From Holophagae bacterium (lineage in GTDB: Bacteria > Acidobacteriota > Holophagae > Acanthopleuribacterales > Acanthopleuribacteraceae): a DNA stretch of 64,000 nt. The translations under genes were made by a program, and so were the position numbers. The first letter of the stretch is position 1; each line of letters begins with the position of its first letter. The notes under the pieces were generated by a model that searched no databases, was not told where the DNA came from, and saw only the letters and a program-made list of their open reading frames with translations. Location of the stretch: NCBI GenBank assembly GCA_030429565.1, contig JAUIFE010000007.1:62001-126000 (forward strand). The letters run 5' to 3'. Positions 43,805 to 53,342 of this stretch are shown here, piece after piece.

Positions 43805-44614
43805 ATGCGCCAAGTGGGGTCGCTGTTGCTTTCCTTGTCGTTCGCTCGCCGCCTGGGGTATCGAACACTGCTTATGTTGGTCCTGTTCATGGGCGTAGGC
43901 GTTGGTGCGCAAACCAGCCAGGTCACCATCACGACCGGGGAATGGCCGCCCTACAATGGCAAAAAGTTGCCAGGCGAGGGTTTTGCCAATGCCATCGTCC
44001 GGGCCGCCTTTTGCGAAATGGGCATTGAAGTCCGTTTTGGTTATTTTCCCTGGAGCCGTGCGCTCAAGCTCGCCGCCGACGGAAGTTGGGACGCTTCGGC
44101 CATTTGGGCCTTTTCCGAAAGCCGTAGCCGGGAGCTCTACTACAGTGTGCCAATTGTTGAGGGGCAGGATGTTCTTTATTATCAGGTTAATACGGATTTC
44201 GATTGGCAGACGATCGGCGATTTAAGACGTTGGAAGGTTGGCGGTACCATCGGTTATTCATATCCCGCGTTAAAAGACGAAGCGGGAACAATGGTGGTAC
44301 CCATGGAGCGTGCGCCCAGTGACTTATTAAACTTTCGTAAATTACTGGCCGGTCGCATTGAAGTTTTTGTCGCGGATCGCCGCGTTGGTGAGCATTTGTT
44401 GGCACACTCGTTTACGGCGGCGGAACGAGCCCAAATCAAGCAGCACCCCAAAATTATCAGCCCGATCCAGTACTATTTGGTGTTCTCTAAGCGCAGTCCC
44501 CATGCAACCTTTTTGCTCGAGACTTTTAACGAAGGGATTGCCCGCTTACAGGCGCGCGACGATTTTTCCGGGTTTTTGGTGCTGAGTGGCGTTAGCGAAA
44601 CGCTTGATCCGTAA
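43805..44614 (+). CDS. Periplasmic solute-binding protein, SBP_bac_3-like
   Basis: The 269-residue protein (from the ATG at 43805) has an N-terminal signal with arginines and a hydrophobic core ending VGVGAQ, then a type-3 solute-binding fold: TGEWPPYNGKKLPGEGFANAI, FPWSRALKLAADGSWDAS, VGGTIGYSYPAL and FVADRRVGEHLL. Stand-alone proteins of this type, without an ABC permease nearby, are common; they may sense rather than transport. The start is uncertain: the frame is open from a TTG at 43718, and no start has a good ribosome-binding site. It is divergent from the Maf-type gene and convergent with nif3. Confidence 0.82.
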   Translation: MRQVGSLLLSLSFARRLGYRTLLMLVLFMGVGVGAQTSQVTITTGEWPPYNGKKLPGEGFANAIVRAAFCEMGIEVRFGYFPWSRALKLAADGSWDASAIWAFSESRSRELYYSVPIVEGQDVLYYQVNTDFDWQTIGDLRRWKVGGTIGYSYPALKDEAGTMVVPMERAPSDLLNFRKLLAGRIEVFVADRRVGEHLLAHSFTAAERAQIKQHPKIISPIQYYLVFSKRSPHATFLLETFNEGIARLQARDDFSGFLVLSGVSETLDP

Positions 44615-44619
44615 AATGA

Positions 44620-44645
44620 AGAAGCGCGACCATGGCCGCGCTTCT
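44620..44645. terminator. Hairpin between convergent genes
   Basis: AGAAGCGCG (44620-44628) pairs perfectly with CGCGCTTCT (44637-44645) in the 40-base gap between two convergent genes. No strong T-run follows, so it is a moderate bidirectional terminator candidate. Confidence 0.55.
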
Positions 44646-44654
44646 AATGTCGTG

Positions 44655-45425
44655 TTACATGCCGGTTGGGCAATCAATAAAAACTGTCTCGACGCCGTAT
44701 TCCGCCTCGAGGTACTCGCGCAAGGCATAGAGGCCGAATACTTCGGTGCGGTAATGGCCGCCGAGTGCCACCGTCATCGCCTGTTCCTTGGCGTAGTGGT
44801 AGAGCGGGTGGTTGGCTTCACCCGAAATGTAGTAGTGAATGCCGCGCATTTTGGCTTCGCGAACCGAGGCGAAGTCGGCGCCTTGGCCCGTGATACAGGC
44901 CACCGTGCGAACTTTCTCAGGTCCGAACGGCAGCAGTTGCACTGGACCGTTTAAGACTTCTTGAAGTTGCTCGGTAACCTGGCTACGGCTCAGTTGACGG
45001 GCAAACTTGCCGGCAAACCCAATCGGCATGCCTTTGTAGTCACCGAAGGGTTCCAAGCTTTCCGGTTCGACGCCTAAGCGTTTGAGTAAGTTGACGTTGT
45101 GCCCGACTTCCGCGTGTGCATCAAGTGGCAGGTGGACCGCGTAGAGTGCCATTTCATGGTCCATCAACAACTTGACGCGTTTGTAATCCGCTCCGCGCAA
45201 CGGATACTGGAATCCCCAATAGATGCCGTGGTGAACCACCAGCATGTCGGCTTCCTCGGCGACCGCTTTTTCGATGGTTTCTAAAACACCATCAACCGCG
45301 AAGGCGATTTTTTTGATTTGTTTCTTACCCGCAACCTGTAACCCGTTGATCGCGCCTTCCTTAAAGTCACTGACGCGCAGGTATTGGTTGAGTTGGCTCA
45401 CCAGGCGGCCCAGTTCCACCGTCAT
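44655..45425 (-). CDS. Nif3-like dinuclear metal centre protein
   Basis: The 256-residue protein belongs to the NIF3/YqfO family (formerly called GTP cyclohydrolase I type 2). Metal-ligand motifs are visible: LVVHHGIYWG, LPLDAHAEVGHN and, near the end, GGHYRTEVFG. These proteins form hexameric rings with two metal ions per subunit; the cellular role is unsettled. The ATG overlaps the purF stop by ATGA, so it is translated with purF. It is the last gene of the purL-purF-nif3 operon. Confidence 0.92.
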   Translation of the reverse strand: MTVELGRLVSQLNQYLRVSDFKEGAINGLQVAGKKQIKKIAFAVDGVLETIEKAVAEEADMLVVHHGIYWGFQYPLRGADYKRVKLLMDHEMALYAVHLPLDAHAEVGHNVNLLKRLGVEPESLEPFGDYKGMPIGFAGKFARQLSRSQVTEQLQEVLNGPVQLLPFGPEKVRTVACITGQGADFASVREAKMRGIHYYISGEANHPLYHYAKEQAMTVALGGHYRTEVFGLYALREYLEAEYGVETVFIDCPTGM

Positions 45426-46810
45426 ACGGGGGTTCCTTGCTGCAAGGGGAAGGGGATCACGTAATCACCGGTGAAGCACGCGCGACAGTAGTCCTCCGGT
45501 TTGGAGTTGCGCAGGCTTTGCAACATACCCTCGATCGAGATGTATTCCAAGGTGTCGGCGCCGATGTAGCGGCGGATTTCCTCCGTGGAATGTGAGCTGG
45601 CAATCAGCTCGCGACGGGTGGGCGTGTCGATGCCGTAATAGCAGGGGTGGGTGGTCGGCGGTGCGCTAATACGCATGTGAACCTCGGCCGCGCCGGCGTG
45701 GCGCACCATCTTGACGATTTTGCGCGACGTGGTGCCGCGCACCAGCGAGTCGTCAACCAGGATGACCCGTTTGCCCTCGAATAAGTGGCGGACCGGGTTG
45801 AGTTTGATTTTGACGCCGAAGTGGCGAATGTTTTGCTTGGGCTCAATGAAGGTCCGTCCGACGTAATGGTTGCGAATGAGGCCGAAAGCAAAGGGAATGT
45901 TGCTTTCGCGTGCGTAACCAACCGCCGCCGAGACGCCACTGTCAGGGACTGGTACGACGAAATCGGCGTCGACGCCGCTTTCGCGTGCCAGCATGGCGCC
46001 CAGCTCTTCGCGGTATTGCTGCGTGTATTCGCCGAACATGTAGCCGTCGGGACGGGCAAAGTAGATGTGTTCGAAAATACACTGGCGAATCGGCTTCGCC
46101 TCAAACGGTTTGCTCGAGTGACGCATGCCTAGACTGTTCACCACGAACATCTCGCCCGGCTCCAGCTCGCGCACAAAGGTCGCGTCCAGCAAGTCGAAGG
46201 CGCAGGTTTCCGAGGCAAAGACGGTCGCCTCTTCAAGGGTGCCCATCATCAGTGGGCGGAAGCCGTGCGGATCACGGACCGCGATCAGTTTGTCAGCGGT
46301 TTGGAAGACACATGAATAGGCCCCTTCCACCTGGCTCAAGGCCTCCACCACCGCGTCTTCCAAGTTGGTGTGTTTGCTTTTAGCGATCAGGTGCAGAATC
46401 ACCTCGGAATCGCTGTCAGTGTTGAAGATGGAACCGATTTTTTCCAGTTCACGCCGTTTCTGCATGGCGTTGACCAAGTTTCCGTTGTGCGCCACCGCGA
46501 TCTGGCCGTGTTGGCAGGTGATCAGGATCGGCTGGGCGTTTTCTGCGCTATTGGAACCGGCCGTCGAGTAACGAACGTGGCCGATGGCGGTGTCACCACC
46601 CATGCTTGCCAGCTTCTCACGCGTAAATACGTCGGAAACCAAGCCGCGTGCTTTCACACAGCTCAAGCGATTGTCTTTGTTGCTGACAATACCGGCGGCT
46701 TCCTGGCCACGGTGTTGCAAAGCGTAAAGGCCCAAATAGGCCATGTTGGCGGCTTCATTGTGCGGTTTGATCCCGAACACGCCACACTCATCTTTAAACT
46801 TATCCAACAA
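45422..46810 (-). CDS. purF: Amidophosphoribosyltransferase (PurF)
   Basis: The 462-residue enzyme makes phosphoribosylamine from PRPP and glutamine, the first step of purine synthesis. The glutaminase nucleophile is the cysteine of DECGVFGI, residue 9 from the TTG at 46810, which implies a short propeptide cleaved off as in Bacillus-type enzymes. The PRPP loop VDDSLVRGTTSRKIVKM and C-terminal cysteines in HPCYYG and YCRACFTG indicate the [4Fe-4S] class. The TTG was chosen because AGGGGGAT lies seven bases upstream; the open frame also has an ATG at 46855, inside purL. It follows purL by 11 bases. Confidence 0.95.
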   Translation of the reverse strand: MLDKFKDECGVFGIKPHNEAANMAYLGLYALQHRGQEAAGIVSNKDNRLSCVKARGLVSDVFTREKLASMGGDTAIGHVRYSTAGSNSAENAQPILITCQHGQIAVAHNGNLVNAMQKRRELEKIGSIFNTDSDSEVILHLIAKSKHTNLEDAVVEALSQVEGAYSCVFQTADKLIAVRDPHGFRPLMMGTLEEATVFASETCAFDLLDATFVRELEPGEMFVVNSLGMRHSSKPFEAKPIRQCIFEHIYFARPDGYMFGEYTQQYREELGAMLARESGVDADFVVPVPDSGVSAAVGYARESNIPFAFGLIRNHYVGRTFIEPKQNIRHFGVKIKLNPVRHLFEGKRVILVDDSLVRGTTSRKIVKMVRHAGAAEVHMRISAPPTTHPCYYGIDTPTRRELIASSHSTEEIRRYIGADTLEYISIEGMLQSLRNSKPEDYCRACFTGDYVIPFPLQQGTPV

Positions 46811-46821
46811 GGTCGATCCCC

Positions 46822-49041
46822 CTAGTTCAAAACCCGTTCCAATCCATTCTGCCAAAGGTCGGCCAACTCAGCGACTGCTGCATTGACGACAGTTTTTCCG
46901 TTCAGTTCCAGGCTGAACCGGTCTCCACCGCTTTCGCCCAGGAAGCTGCAGGGAATGTCCTGATCCGCAGCCGCATTCTTTAACGTATCGGCTTGTTTGG
47001 CTTCTACCGCGACAACCACCCGACCGGCGCTTTCCCCAAAAAGGAGAGCTGCGTCGGCAAGGTCGGAGGTCAGGCTCGCGCGCAAGCCTTGGCCGTGGCC
47101 GAAGGTGCATTTGGCGAGGGCTGTCGCCAGGCCGCCCAGTGAGCAGTCCCGCGCAACCTTGATCACTTCTTTGGCAATCGTGTCTTGCAGGAAGCTGTTT
47201 AACTTGGCTTCAAAGGCCAGGTCCAGCGCCGGCAAGGCGCCGTTGGTGATACCGTGAATCGTCGCCAGGTATTCGCTGCCGCCGACTTCGTTTTTGCTTT
47301 CGCCGAGCAGGAACACCTGCAAGCCGCTTTTGTGGAAGCTATTGACGGCATGGCGTGCGCGATTGGCCAGTAAACCGACCATCCCGACGGATGGTGTCGG
47401 GAAAATCGCTTTACCGTTGGTTTCGTTGTAGAGGCTGACGTTGCCGGAAACGACCGGTGTGTCGAGGGCGCGACAGGCTTCGCCCATGCCGTCAAGGCTG
47501 GTTTTGAACTGCCACATGATGTGGGGATTCTCGGGATTGCCGAAGTTAAGGCAATCGGTAATCGCAAGAGGTTTGGCGCCGGTGCAGGAAATGTTGCGGG
47601 CGGCTTCGGCGACGGCGTGGGCCGTGCCCAGGTGGGGGTCGAGCTGGACAAAACGCGGATTGCAATCCGTGGTGACGGCAATCGCCTTTTGCGTATCTTT
47701 AATGCGGACCAAAGCCGCTTCAGCCGCGTCGGGGCCTTGGACCGTGTTGGTTTGCACCGTGTGGTCGTACTGGCGATAAAACCATTTTTTCGACGCGATG
47801 TTGGGGCATGCCAACAGTTTGCGTAGGGCTGCATCCGCGTCGGCCACCTCGTGATACGGGGCGGTGTCGAAGGCGCGGTACTTGGCCACCTCTGGATGAT
47901 CGCTGTAAGGGCGGTCGTATTGCGGTGCTTCGTCGGCCAAAGGACCGACCGGCATGTCGACAACCCATTCGCCCTGCGGGCTCTTAATACGGACGCGGCC
48001 GCTGTCGGTGACTTTTCCGATGACCGCCGCCGACAAATCCCACTTTTCAAAAATACGTTTAACTTCGTCGACCCGATTCGGTTCACACACGAGCAGCATG
48101 CGCTCCTGGCTTTCGCTCAACATGATTTCGTAGGCCGTCATGCCTTCTTCGCGCATGGGCACTTTGCTGAGGTCGAACTCAATGCCGGAGCCGGCGCGGC
48201 CCGCCATCTCAAAGCTCGATGAGGTCAAGCCGGCGGCGCCCATGTCCTGAATGCCGATGACGGCACCGGTTGGGTACAGCTCCATCAGCGCTTCCAGCAG
48301 CAATTTTTCGGTGAAGGGATCGCCCACTTGAACGGTCGGCCGTTTTTTCTCGGAGTCTTCGTTGAATTCCTCCGACGCCATTGAGGCGCCGTGAATGCCG
48401 TCGCGGCCGGTTTTGGCGCCGACATACACGGCGACGTTGCCAACGCCGGACGCTTCGCCTAAGAAGATCGCATTGCGTTCGGCCAAGCCGACCGTCATGG
48501 CGTTGACGAGGATGTTGTTTTGGTAGGCGGGGTCAAAAAAGACCTCGCCGCCGACGGTGGGGATGCCCATGCAGTTACCGTAGTCGCCGATGCCCTTGGT
48601 GACGCCCTTAACCAAGTAGCGCATGTGGGCCTGGTCGATGGTACCGAACCGCAAGGCGTTCATGTTGGCGACGGGACGCGCACCCATGGTGAAGACATCG
48701 CGCAAAATACCGCCGACGCCGGTTGCGGCCCCTTGGTAAGGCTCGATGAAGCTGGGGTGGTTGTGGCTTTCCATTTTGAAAACGGCACACAATCCGTCGC
48801 CGAGATCGACGGCACCCGCGTTCTCGCCAGGGCCGATGACGACCTGTTTGCCGGTTGTCGGTAACTTTTTCAGGTGAATCTTGGAACTTTTGTAGGAGCA
48901 GTGCTCGGACCACATGGCCGAGAAAATACCCAGTTCGGTGAAGCTGGGCGTGCGCCCCAAAATGGCGCAGGCTTTGTCAAATTCCGTTTCCGTGAGGCCG
49001 TGTTCTTTGGCCAACGCGACTGTAACCACCGGTTCTTTCAT
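46822..49041 (-). CDS. purL: Phosphoribosylformylglycinamidine synthase subunit PurL
   Basis: The 739-residue ATP-dependent enzyme carries out the fourth step of purine synthesis. It is the small PurL type, which works with separate PurS and PurQ; neither is in the window. Landmarks are MWSEHCSYKSSK, GPGENAGAVDLGDG, ESHNHPSFIEPYQGAATGVGG and, in the second half, DCLNFGNPENPH. The ATG at 49041 matches the usual N-terminus and has GGGGATAC upstream; the frame is open 47 codons further. It is the first gene of the purL-purF-nif3 operon. Confidence 0.96.
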   Translation of the reverse strand: MKEPVVTVALAKEHGLTETEFDKACAILGRTPSFTELGIFSAMWSEHCSYKSSKIHLKKLPTTGKQVVIGPGENAGAVDLGDGLCAVFKMESHNHPSFIEPYQGAATGVGGILRDVFTMGARPVANMNALRFGTIDQAHMRYLVKGVTKGIGDYGNCMGIPTVGGEVFFDPAYQNNILVNAMTVGLAERNAIFLGEASGVGNVAVYVGAKTGRDGIHGASMASEEFNEDSEKKRPTVQVGDPFTEKLLLEALMELYPTGAVIGIQDMGAAGLTSSSFEMAGRAGSGIEFDLSKVPMREEGMTAYEIMLSESQERMLLVCEPNRVDEVKRIFEKWDLSAAVIGKVTDSGRVRIKSPQGEWVVDMPVGPLADEAPQYDRPYSDHPEVAKYRAFDTAPYHEVADADAALRKLLACPNIASKKWFYRQYDHTVQTNTVQGPDAAEAALVRIKDTQKAIAVTTDCNPRFVQLDPHLGTAHAVAEAARNISCTGAKPLAITDCLNFGNPENPHIMWQFKTSLDGMGEACRALDTPVVSGNVSLYNETNGKAIFPTPSVGMVGLLANRARHAVNSFHKSGLQVFLLGESKNEVGGSEYLATIHGITNGALPALDLAFEAKLNSFLQDTIAKEVIKVARDCSLGGLATALAKCTFGHGQGLRASLTSDLADAALLFGESAGRVVVAVEAKQADTLKNAAADQDIPCSFLGESGGDRFSLELNGKTVVNAAVAELADLWQNGLERVLN

Positions 49042-49625
49042 AAAAGTGTATCCCCGTACCCTAGTGGGTCGCGGTCGCGGGGCGAAGCAGATTGCTCGTG
49101 GTTCCCAAGACCGGACCTTGGCGCATTTCGCGGCACCTTCGCAGTGGGTCCTGCCGGCGAGCAAATGACCCGTGTTCATCACACGAGTTCAACATTCTAA
49201 ACCGAGCGGGCGCCGGCGCCAAACGATAATCAGTGCCGTCGGCTGGGGAAAGGGTGACGGTGGTGTGCTTAACTAATTTCCCATAAAGTTATGTTACAGT
49301 CTGGGACTTAACTTCACTTTGCAGGCCGCTGTCATATCGCTCTTGTTTTGGTATGTTTTTGGCTCCTGCAGTTTGAATCGGTGTGGGCCGCGCCTTTTTG
49401 TCGGGCGGTTCGTGCCATTTCGACGCCGGTGCCGACATCTTGTCGCCCCGCGTGTGGTTGCTTTGAGGTCTGCGAGAGGCGGCCTTCTCGTTCAAGCAAC
49501 CTTTTCATCAACTTGTTGGTGCCGGCGTGGCCGCCTTCCGCGACGCCGGTTCTTTGAATCCGTTCACGTTCTGTTGCTGGACCCACAACGGGATTCAATC
49601 TTTGCTATTTAAAGAGGGAATTAGG
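49042..49625. other. Divergent intergenic region, purL / Gld-like operon
   Basis: This 584-base region between divergent genes holds no supported gene. TTAACT at 49268-49273 followed by TATGTT at 49290-49295 (16-base gap) is a weak promoter candidate reading to the right; it would leave a leader of over 300 bases. No riboswitch motif was recognised. Confidence 0.45.
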
Positions 49626-50555
49626 ATGGAAAGTGAAATTCTAGTAGATGTGCGCAACATCAAAAAATCTTTCGGTCCCATCAAAGCCGTTGACGACATC
49701 AGTTTTCAAGTCAAACGCGGTGACATCTTCGGGTTCCTGGGGCCCAACGGTGCCGGTAAATCGACCGCCATGAAAATCATCACCTGTTTCTTGGAGCAGG
49801 ACAGTGGTCGCGTGACCGTCGCCGGCCACGATACCTTGACCGATTCGTTGGCCGTGCGCCAAAAGATTGGGTACCTGCCCGAAAGCGCGCCGGCCTACGG
49901 TGAAATGACCGTGACCGGTTTCCTGAAATTTGTGGCCGAAGCACGGTGTGTCGCCGATATTCCGGCTGCCATCGCCCGGGTCGTGGAAATGACCGGGCTT
50001 GAGCGCGTCGTGCACCAAACCGTGGAAACGCTGTCCAAGGGTTTTAAGCGCCGTGTCGGGCTTGCCCAAGCGCTGATCCACGATCCCGAGGTGTTGATTC
50101 TCGATGAACCGACCGATGGTTTGGATCCCAACCAAAAGGCTTTGGTGCAGGATTTGATTAACCGGATTGCCCGTAATAAGGCGATTATTTTGTCGACCCA
50201 CATCCTCGATGAGGTCGAACGTGTCTGCAACCGTGCGCTGATTATTTCGCGCGGGCAAATGCTGGTCGACAGCACGCCGCGCGACCTAATGGCGCGTGCC
50301 GGTAACCACAATGTGATTCGTTTGGTGGTACGCGAGGCCGACAAAAACCTTGCCGATCAAATTGCCGCGCGTGATTGGTGTGAACGCTTGGTGCGCCACA
50401 CCGAAACTGATTGGGAGATTTTTCCCAAAGACCGCGCCAACCATCTCAACGACGTGATGGCCATGGTCGCCGGCAAGGAGATCGAGTCGATTGCCATTCA
50501 AGAGGGGCGTTTGGAAGAGCTCTTCCGTGAAATCACCGAGGGGGTTTGCGCATGA
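49626..50555 (+). CDS. ABC transporter ATPase, GldA-like
   Basis: The 309-residue ATPase has Walker A GPNGAGKSTAM, the Q-loop region KIGYLPESAPAYGEMTV, signature SKGFKRRVGLAQAL (LSGGQ equivalent LSKGF), Walker B VLILDEPTDGLD and the H-loop STHILDEVE. The C-terminal ~90 residues are a DrrA/GldA-type extension. With the next three genes it forms a GldAFG-like set, exporting or remodelling something at the inner membrane. GAGGG precedes the ATG at 49626; it overlaps the permease gene by ATGA. Confidence 0.93.
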   Translation: MESEILVDVRNIKKSFGPIKAVDDISFQVKRGDIFGFLGPNGAGKSTAMKIITCFLEQDSGRVTVAGHDTLTDSLAVRQKIGYLPESAPAYGEMTVTGFLKFVAEARCVADIPAAIARVVEMTGLERVVHQTVETLSKGFKRRVGLAQALIHDPEVLILDEPTDGLDPNQKALVQDLINRIARNKAIILSTHILDEVERVCNRALIISRGQMLVDSTPRDLMARAGNHNVIRLVVREADKNLADQIAARDWCERLVRHTETDWEIFPKDRANHLNDVMAMVAGKEIESIAIQEGRLEELFREITEGVCA

Positions 50556-51307
50556 GCCGTTACACCGGACTTAAAGCTGTTTTTAAACGCGAATTCAGAG
50601 GGTATTTTGCCACCCCATTGGGCTACATCTTTTTGGTCATCTTTTTGGTGGCCGGCGGTTGGCTGACTGTTTCGCGCGATTTCGGCCAGTTTCTGGAGAT
50701 TCGTCAGGCGAGCCTGACGCCGTTCTTCTCATTTTTACCGCATATTTTTGTCATGTTGGTGCCCGCCGTCGCCATGCGGCTTTGGGCCGAAGAGCGCAAG
50801 ACCGGTACCGTCGAATTACTGTTCACTTTACCGATTACCCTCGAAGGTTCTTATCTGGGTAAGTTCTTGGCCGGCTGGGCCTTTTTGGGCGTAGCGCTCC
50901 TGTTGACCTTCCCTGTGGTTATTTGGGTCGCCGTTCTCGGCAATCCCGACTGGGGCACCATTGCGACCGGCTACTTGGGCTCTTTTCTGTTGGCGGGCGC
51001 TTTCCTGGCCATCGGCATGTTGTTTTCCGCACTCACCAAAAACCAGGTGGTCTCGTTTATTCTCTCGGTCGCGGCTTCCGTCAGTCTGCTTTCGTTGGGC
51101 TTGCCACAAGTACTTGAGTTCTTTGGCAACATCGCCTTCGTCGGCGGTTACTTGGAGCAAATCTTTTCCGCACTGAGCTTGTTCGATCATTTCCACTCTC
51201 TAACGCGCGGGTTGCTTGAGTTCCGTGTCATTGCTTTCTTTGCCGTGCTGATTGTCGGCTGGCTGGGCTGCGGCATGATGTTGCTTAACCAACTCAAGGC
51301 GTCTTAG
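50552..51307 (+). CDS. ABC transporter permease, GldF-like
   Basis: The 251-residue protein has about six membrane helices, starting with FKREFRGYFATPLGYIFLVIF, and ending with FFAVLIVGWLGCGMMLL. The sequence FLPHIFVMLVPAVAMRLWAEERKTGTVELLFTLPIT is typical of ABC-2 subfamily permeases (NosY/GldF). It starts in the ATGA overlap at 50552-50555 with the ATPase gene. A TAGGAGG at its 3' end is the ribosome-binding site of the next gene. Confidence 0.93.
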   Translation: MSRYTGLKAVFKREFRGYFATPLGYIFLVIFLVAGGWLTVSRDFGQFLEIRQASLTPFFSFLPHIFVMLVPAVAMRLWAEERKTGTVELLFTLPITLEGSYLGKFLAGWAFLGVALLLTFPVVIWVAVLGNPDWGTIATGYLGSFLLAGAFLAIGMLFSALTKNQVVSFILSVAASVSLLSLGLPQVLEFFGNIAFVGGYLEQIFSALSLFDHFHSLTRGLLEFRVIAFFAVLIVGWLGCGMMLLNQLKAS

Positions 51308-51318
51308 GAGGAAACCTC

Positions 51319-53337
51319 GTGAAAACCAATCGATCTTTTACCATTCTCTTGATCGCCCTGATCACCATTTTTTCGGTCCACTTGATTCACAACCACACCC
51401 AAGGTGTTCGCGTTGATTTGACCGAAACCCAGCTTTACTCGCTGACCGAGGGCACCCATCAAATTATTGAGAAGATGCAAAACGAAGGCGTTAAACCGAT
51501 TGAGGTGCGCCTCTACTTCTCACACACTGCCGGCAAATCGTTACCGCAGATGATTAAAGGGTTTGTTACTTACGAAAACTACATCCGCAACTTGCTCAAA
51601 GAATACGAGCGTTACGGCGAAGGCAAAATCAAAGTGTCCTTTATTGATCCTGTGCCCGATAGCGATGAAGCGCAGGACGCCACCGACTTCGGTTTGGACG
51701 GCAAACCCATCAACCAGTACGGTGATCTGTTTTTCTTCGGGATGGTGTTTCAAACCCAAACCGGCAGCCGCGACGTGATTGAGTTTCTCTCGCCTGACAA
51801 ACAGGAAACCATTGAGTACGAAATCTCGAAGCGCATCTACAACCTGATCTGGCCGACCAAAAAACGGATTGGCGTTGTGTCGGGCATTGAACCGCTGCCG
51901 GACAACAATCCTTACATGAACCAACTGTTACAGGCGCAAGGTAAGGCTCCGAGCCAACCTTGGTCCAGTATGGAAGTACTGAAAGAGCAGTACGAGGTTT
52001 CGTTGGTCGACGCCGAAGCCGACCAGTATTCAAAGGACGACTACGACCTGTTGATGATCATCCACCCGCGTGATTTTAGTGAGAAACAGTTGTGGGCGAT
52101 TAACGAGTGGGTTGTGACCGGTGGCAACACCATTTTGTTTTTGGATCCCTACAGTATTGAAGACCAACCCGAACAAAATCCCAACAACCCTTGGGCGTCG
52201 ATCCAGTACAAGCCGGCTTCTAGTTTGGCGCCGTTGACCGAAGCATGGGGTTTGGCCCGTCCCGAGGACCAATTTGTCGTCGATTATGAACTCGGCGCCA
52301 AACGTTTGGTTGATCGTCGCGGTCATGCCGAAAAGGTGATTACCGACCTGATGATCGAGGAAAAACACATGGCCGCCGTGACCGATCCTGATATGCCGAT
52401 CACAAACGGTTTGAGCACATTGCGCTTTTTCTTGGCCGGTGCTTTAGAAAAAACCGACAAGGCCACCGCTGAGTTTACGCCGGTTCTGAAAACCACCACC
52501 GCCGGGGCCACGTTGACCGTTTTGCCTGGTTTCAATCAGGGCGGTAACAGCCTGCATTACACCGATCTCAATACGCCGACCAAATTTCTGGACCAATACC
52601 AACCGGCCGAGAAAGAAGTGGTGTTGGCTTATTTGATTCGCGGCCAGTTGGCCGACGCCTATCCCGAAGGCCTTGAGTTCCCCAAAGAAGCGCCCAAGCC
52701 GCCACCCGGCTTGCCGCCTGGCATGAAGATGCCGGCTCCCGAAGGTGCTGAAATGATTAAAAAGGAACCCTTGGATCCGTCGGTGCACGGTGAAGCCAGT
52801 GTTTTGGTGTTCAGCGACGTCGACTTTATTACCGATCAGTTGGCCTTCCAGCGCTCGTTCTTCGGTTTGGCCGCCGCCAACGACAACTACAAGGTGTTGC
52901 TCAACTCGGTTGACTACCTACTGGGCGCCAAAGAGCTGATGAACGTACGCAGCAAGCAGCGTATTCGTCGTCCGTTCGAGTTGTTTGATCGCATTGAGGC
53001 CCAAGCCGATACCGATATGCTTGAGCAGGAACGCCGCATTCGCACCGACATCGAACAATTCCAAGACGACTTGCGTGAGAAACAGCGCGGCATTAACGAG
53101 AAAAATGCCGCCTTGCTGCAGAAGAAATTGCAGGACGAAATCGATACCCTCAACACCAAAATTAATGACGGCAACCGCAAGTTGCGTGAAATTCGCAAAC
53201 AAAAGCGCGCGCGTCTTGAAGGTGTTGAATTTTGGGTACGCAGTAGCATGATTGGGGCTGTGCCCTTGTTGGTCTGCATCTTTGGTTTAGCCAACGTCGT
53301 GTCACGCCGCAATAAACGCAATGTGACGGGGAGGTAA
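51319..53337 (+). CDS. GldG-like ABC auxiliary protein
   Basis: The 672-residue protein has an N-terminal membrane helix (about 8-23), a large extracytoplasmic domain of the ABC_transp_aux/GldG type (about 30-560, with VDLTETQLYSLTEGTHQI and KVSFIDPVPDSDEA near the start), a coiled coil (about 560-635) and a second membrane helix near the C-terminus (about 640-660, MIGAVPLLVCIFGLANVV). The proline-rich loop KPPPGLPPGMKMPAPEG around residue 455-475 is unusual. A GTG at 51319 is the start, with TAGGAGGAA upstream. In Bacteroidota GldAFG support gliding, but similar operons occur widely without gliding. Confidence 0.9.
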   Translation: MKTNRSFTILLIALITIFSVHLIHNHTQGVRVDLTETQLYSLTEGTHQIIEKMQNEGVKPIEVRLYFSHTAGKSLPQMIKGFVTYENYIRNLLKEYERYGEGKIKVSFIDPVPDSDEAQDATDFGLDGKPINQYGDLFFFGMVFQTQTGSRDVIEFLSPDKQETIEYEISKRIYNLIWPTKKRIGVVSGIEPLPDNNPYMNQLLQAQGKAPSQPWSSMEVLKEQYEVSLVDAEADQYSKDDYDLLMIIHPRDFSEKQLWAINEWVVTGGNTILFLDPYSIEDQPEQNPNNPWASIQYKPASSLAPLTEAWGLARPEDQFVVDYELGAKRLVDRRGHAEKVITDLMIEEKHMAAVTDPDMPITNGLSTLRFFLAGALEKTDKATAEFTPVLKTTTAGATLTVLPGFNQGGNSLHYTDLNTPTKFLDQYQPAEKEVVLAYLIRGQLADAYPEGLEFPKEAPKPPPGLPPGMKMPAPEGAEMIKKEPLDPSVHGEASVLVFSDVDFITDQLAFQRSFFGLAAANDNYKVLLNSVDYLLGAKELMNVRSKQRIRRPFELFDRIEAQADTDMLEQERRIRTDIEQFQDDLREKQRGINEKNAALLQKKLQDEIDTLNTKINDGNRKLREIRKQKRARLEGVEFWVRSSMIGAVPLLVCIFGLANVVSRRNKRNVTGR

Positions 53338-53342
53338 CGCGC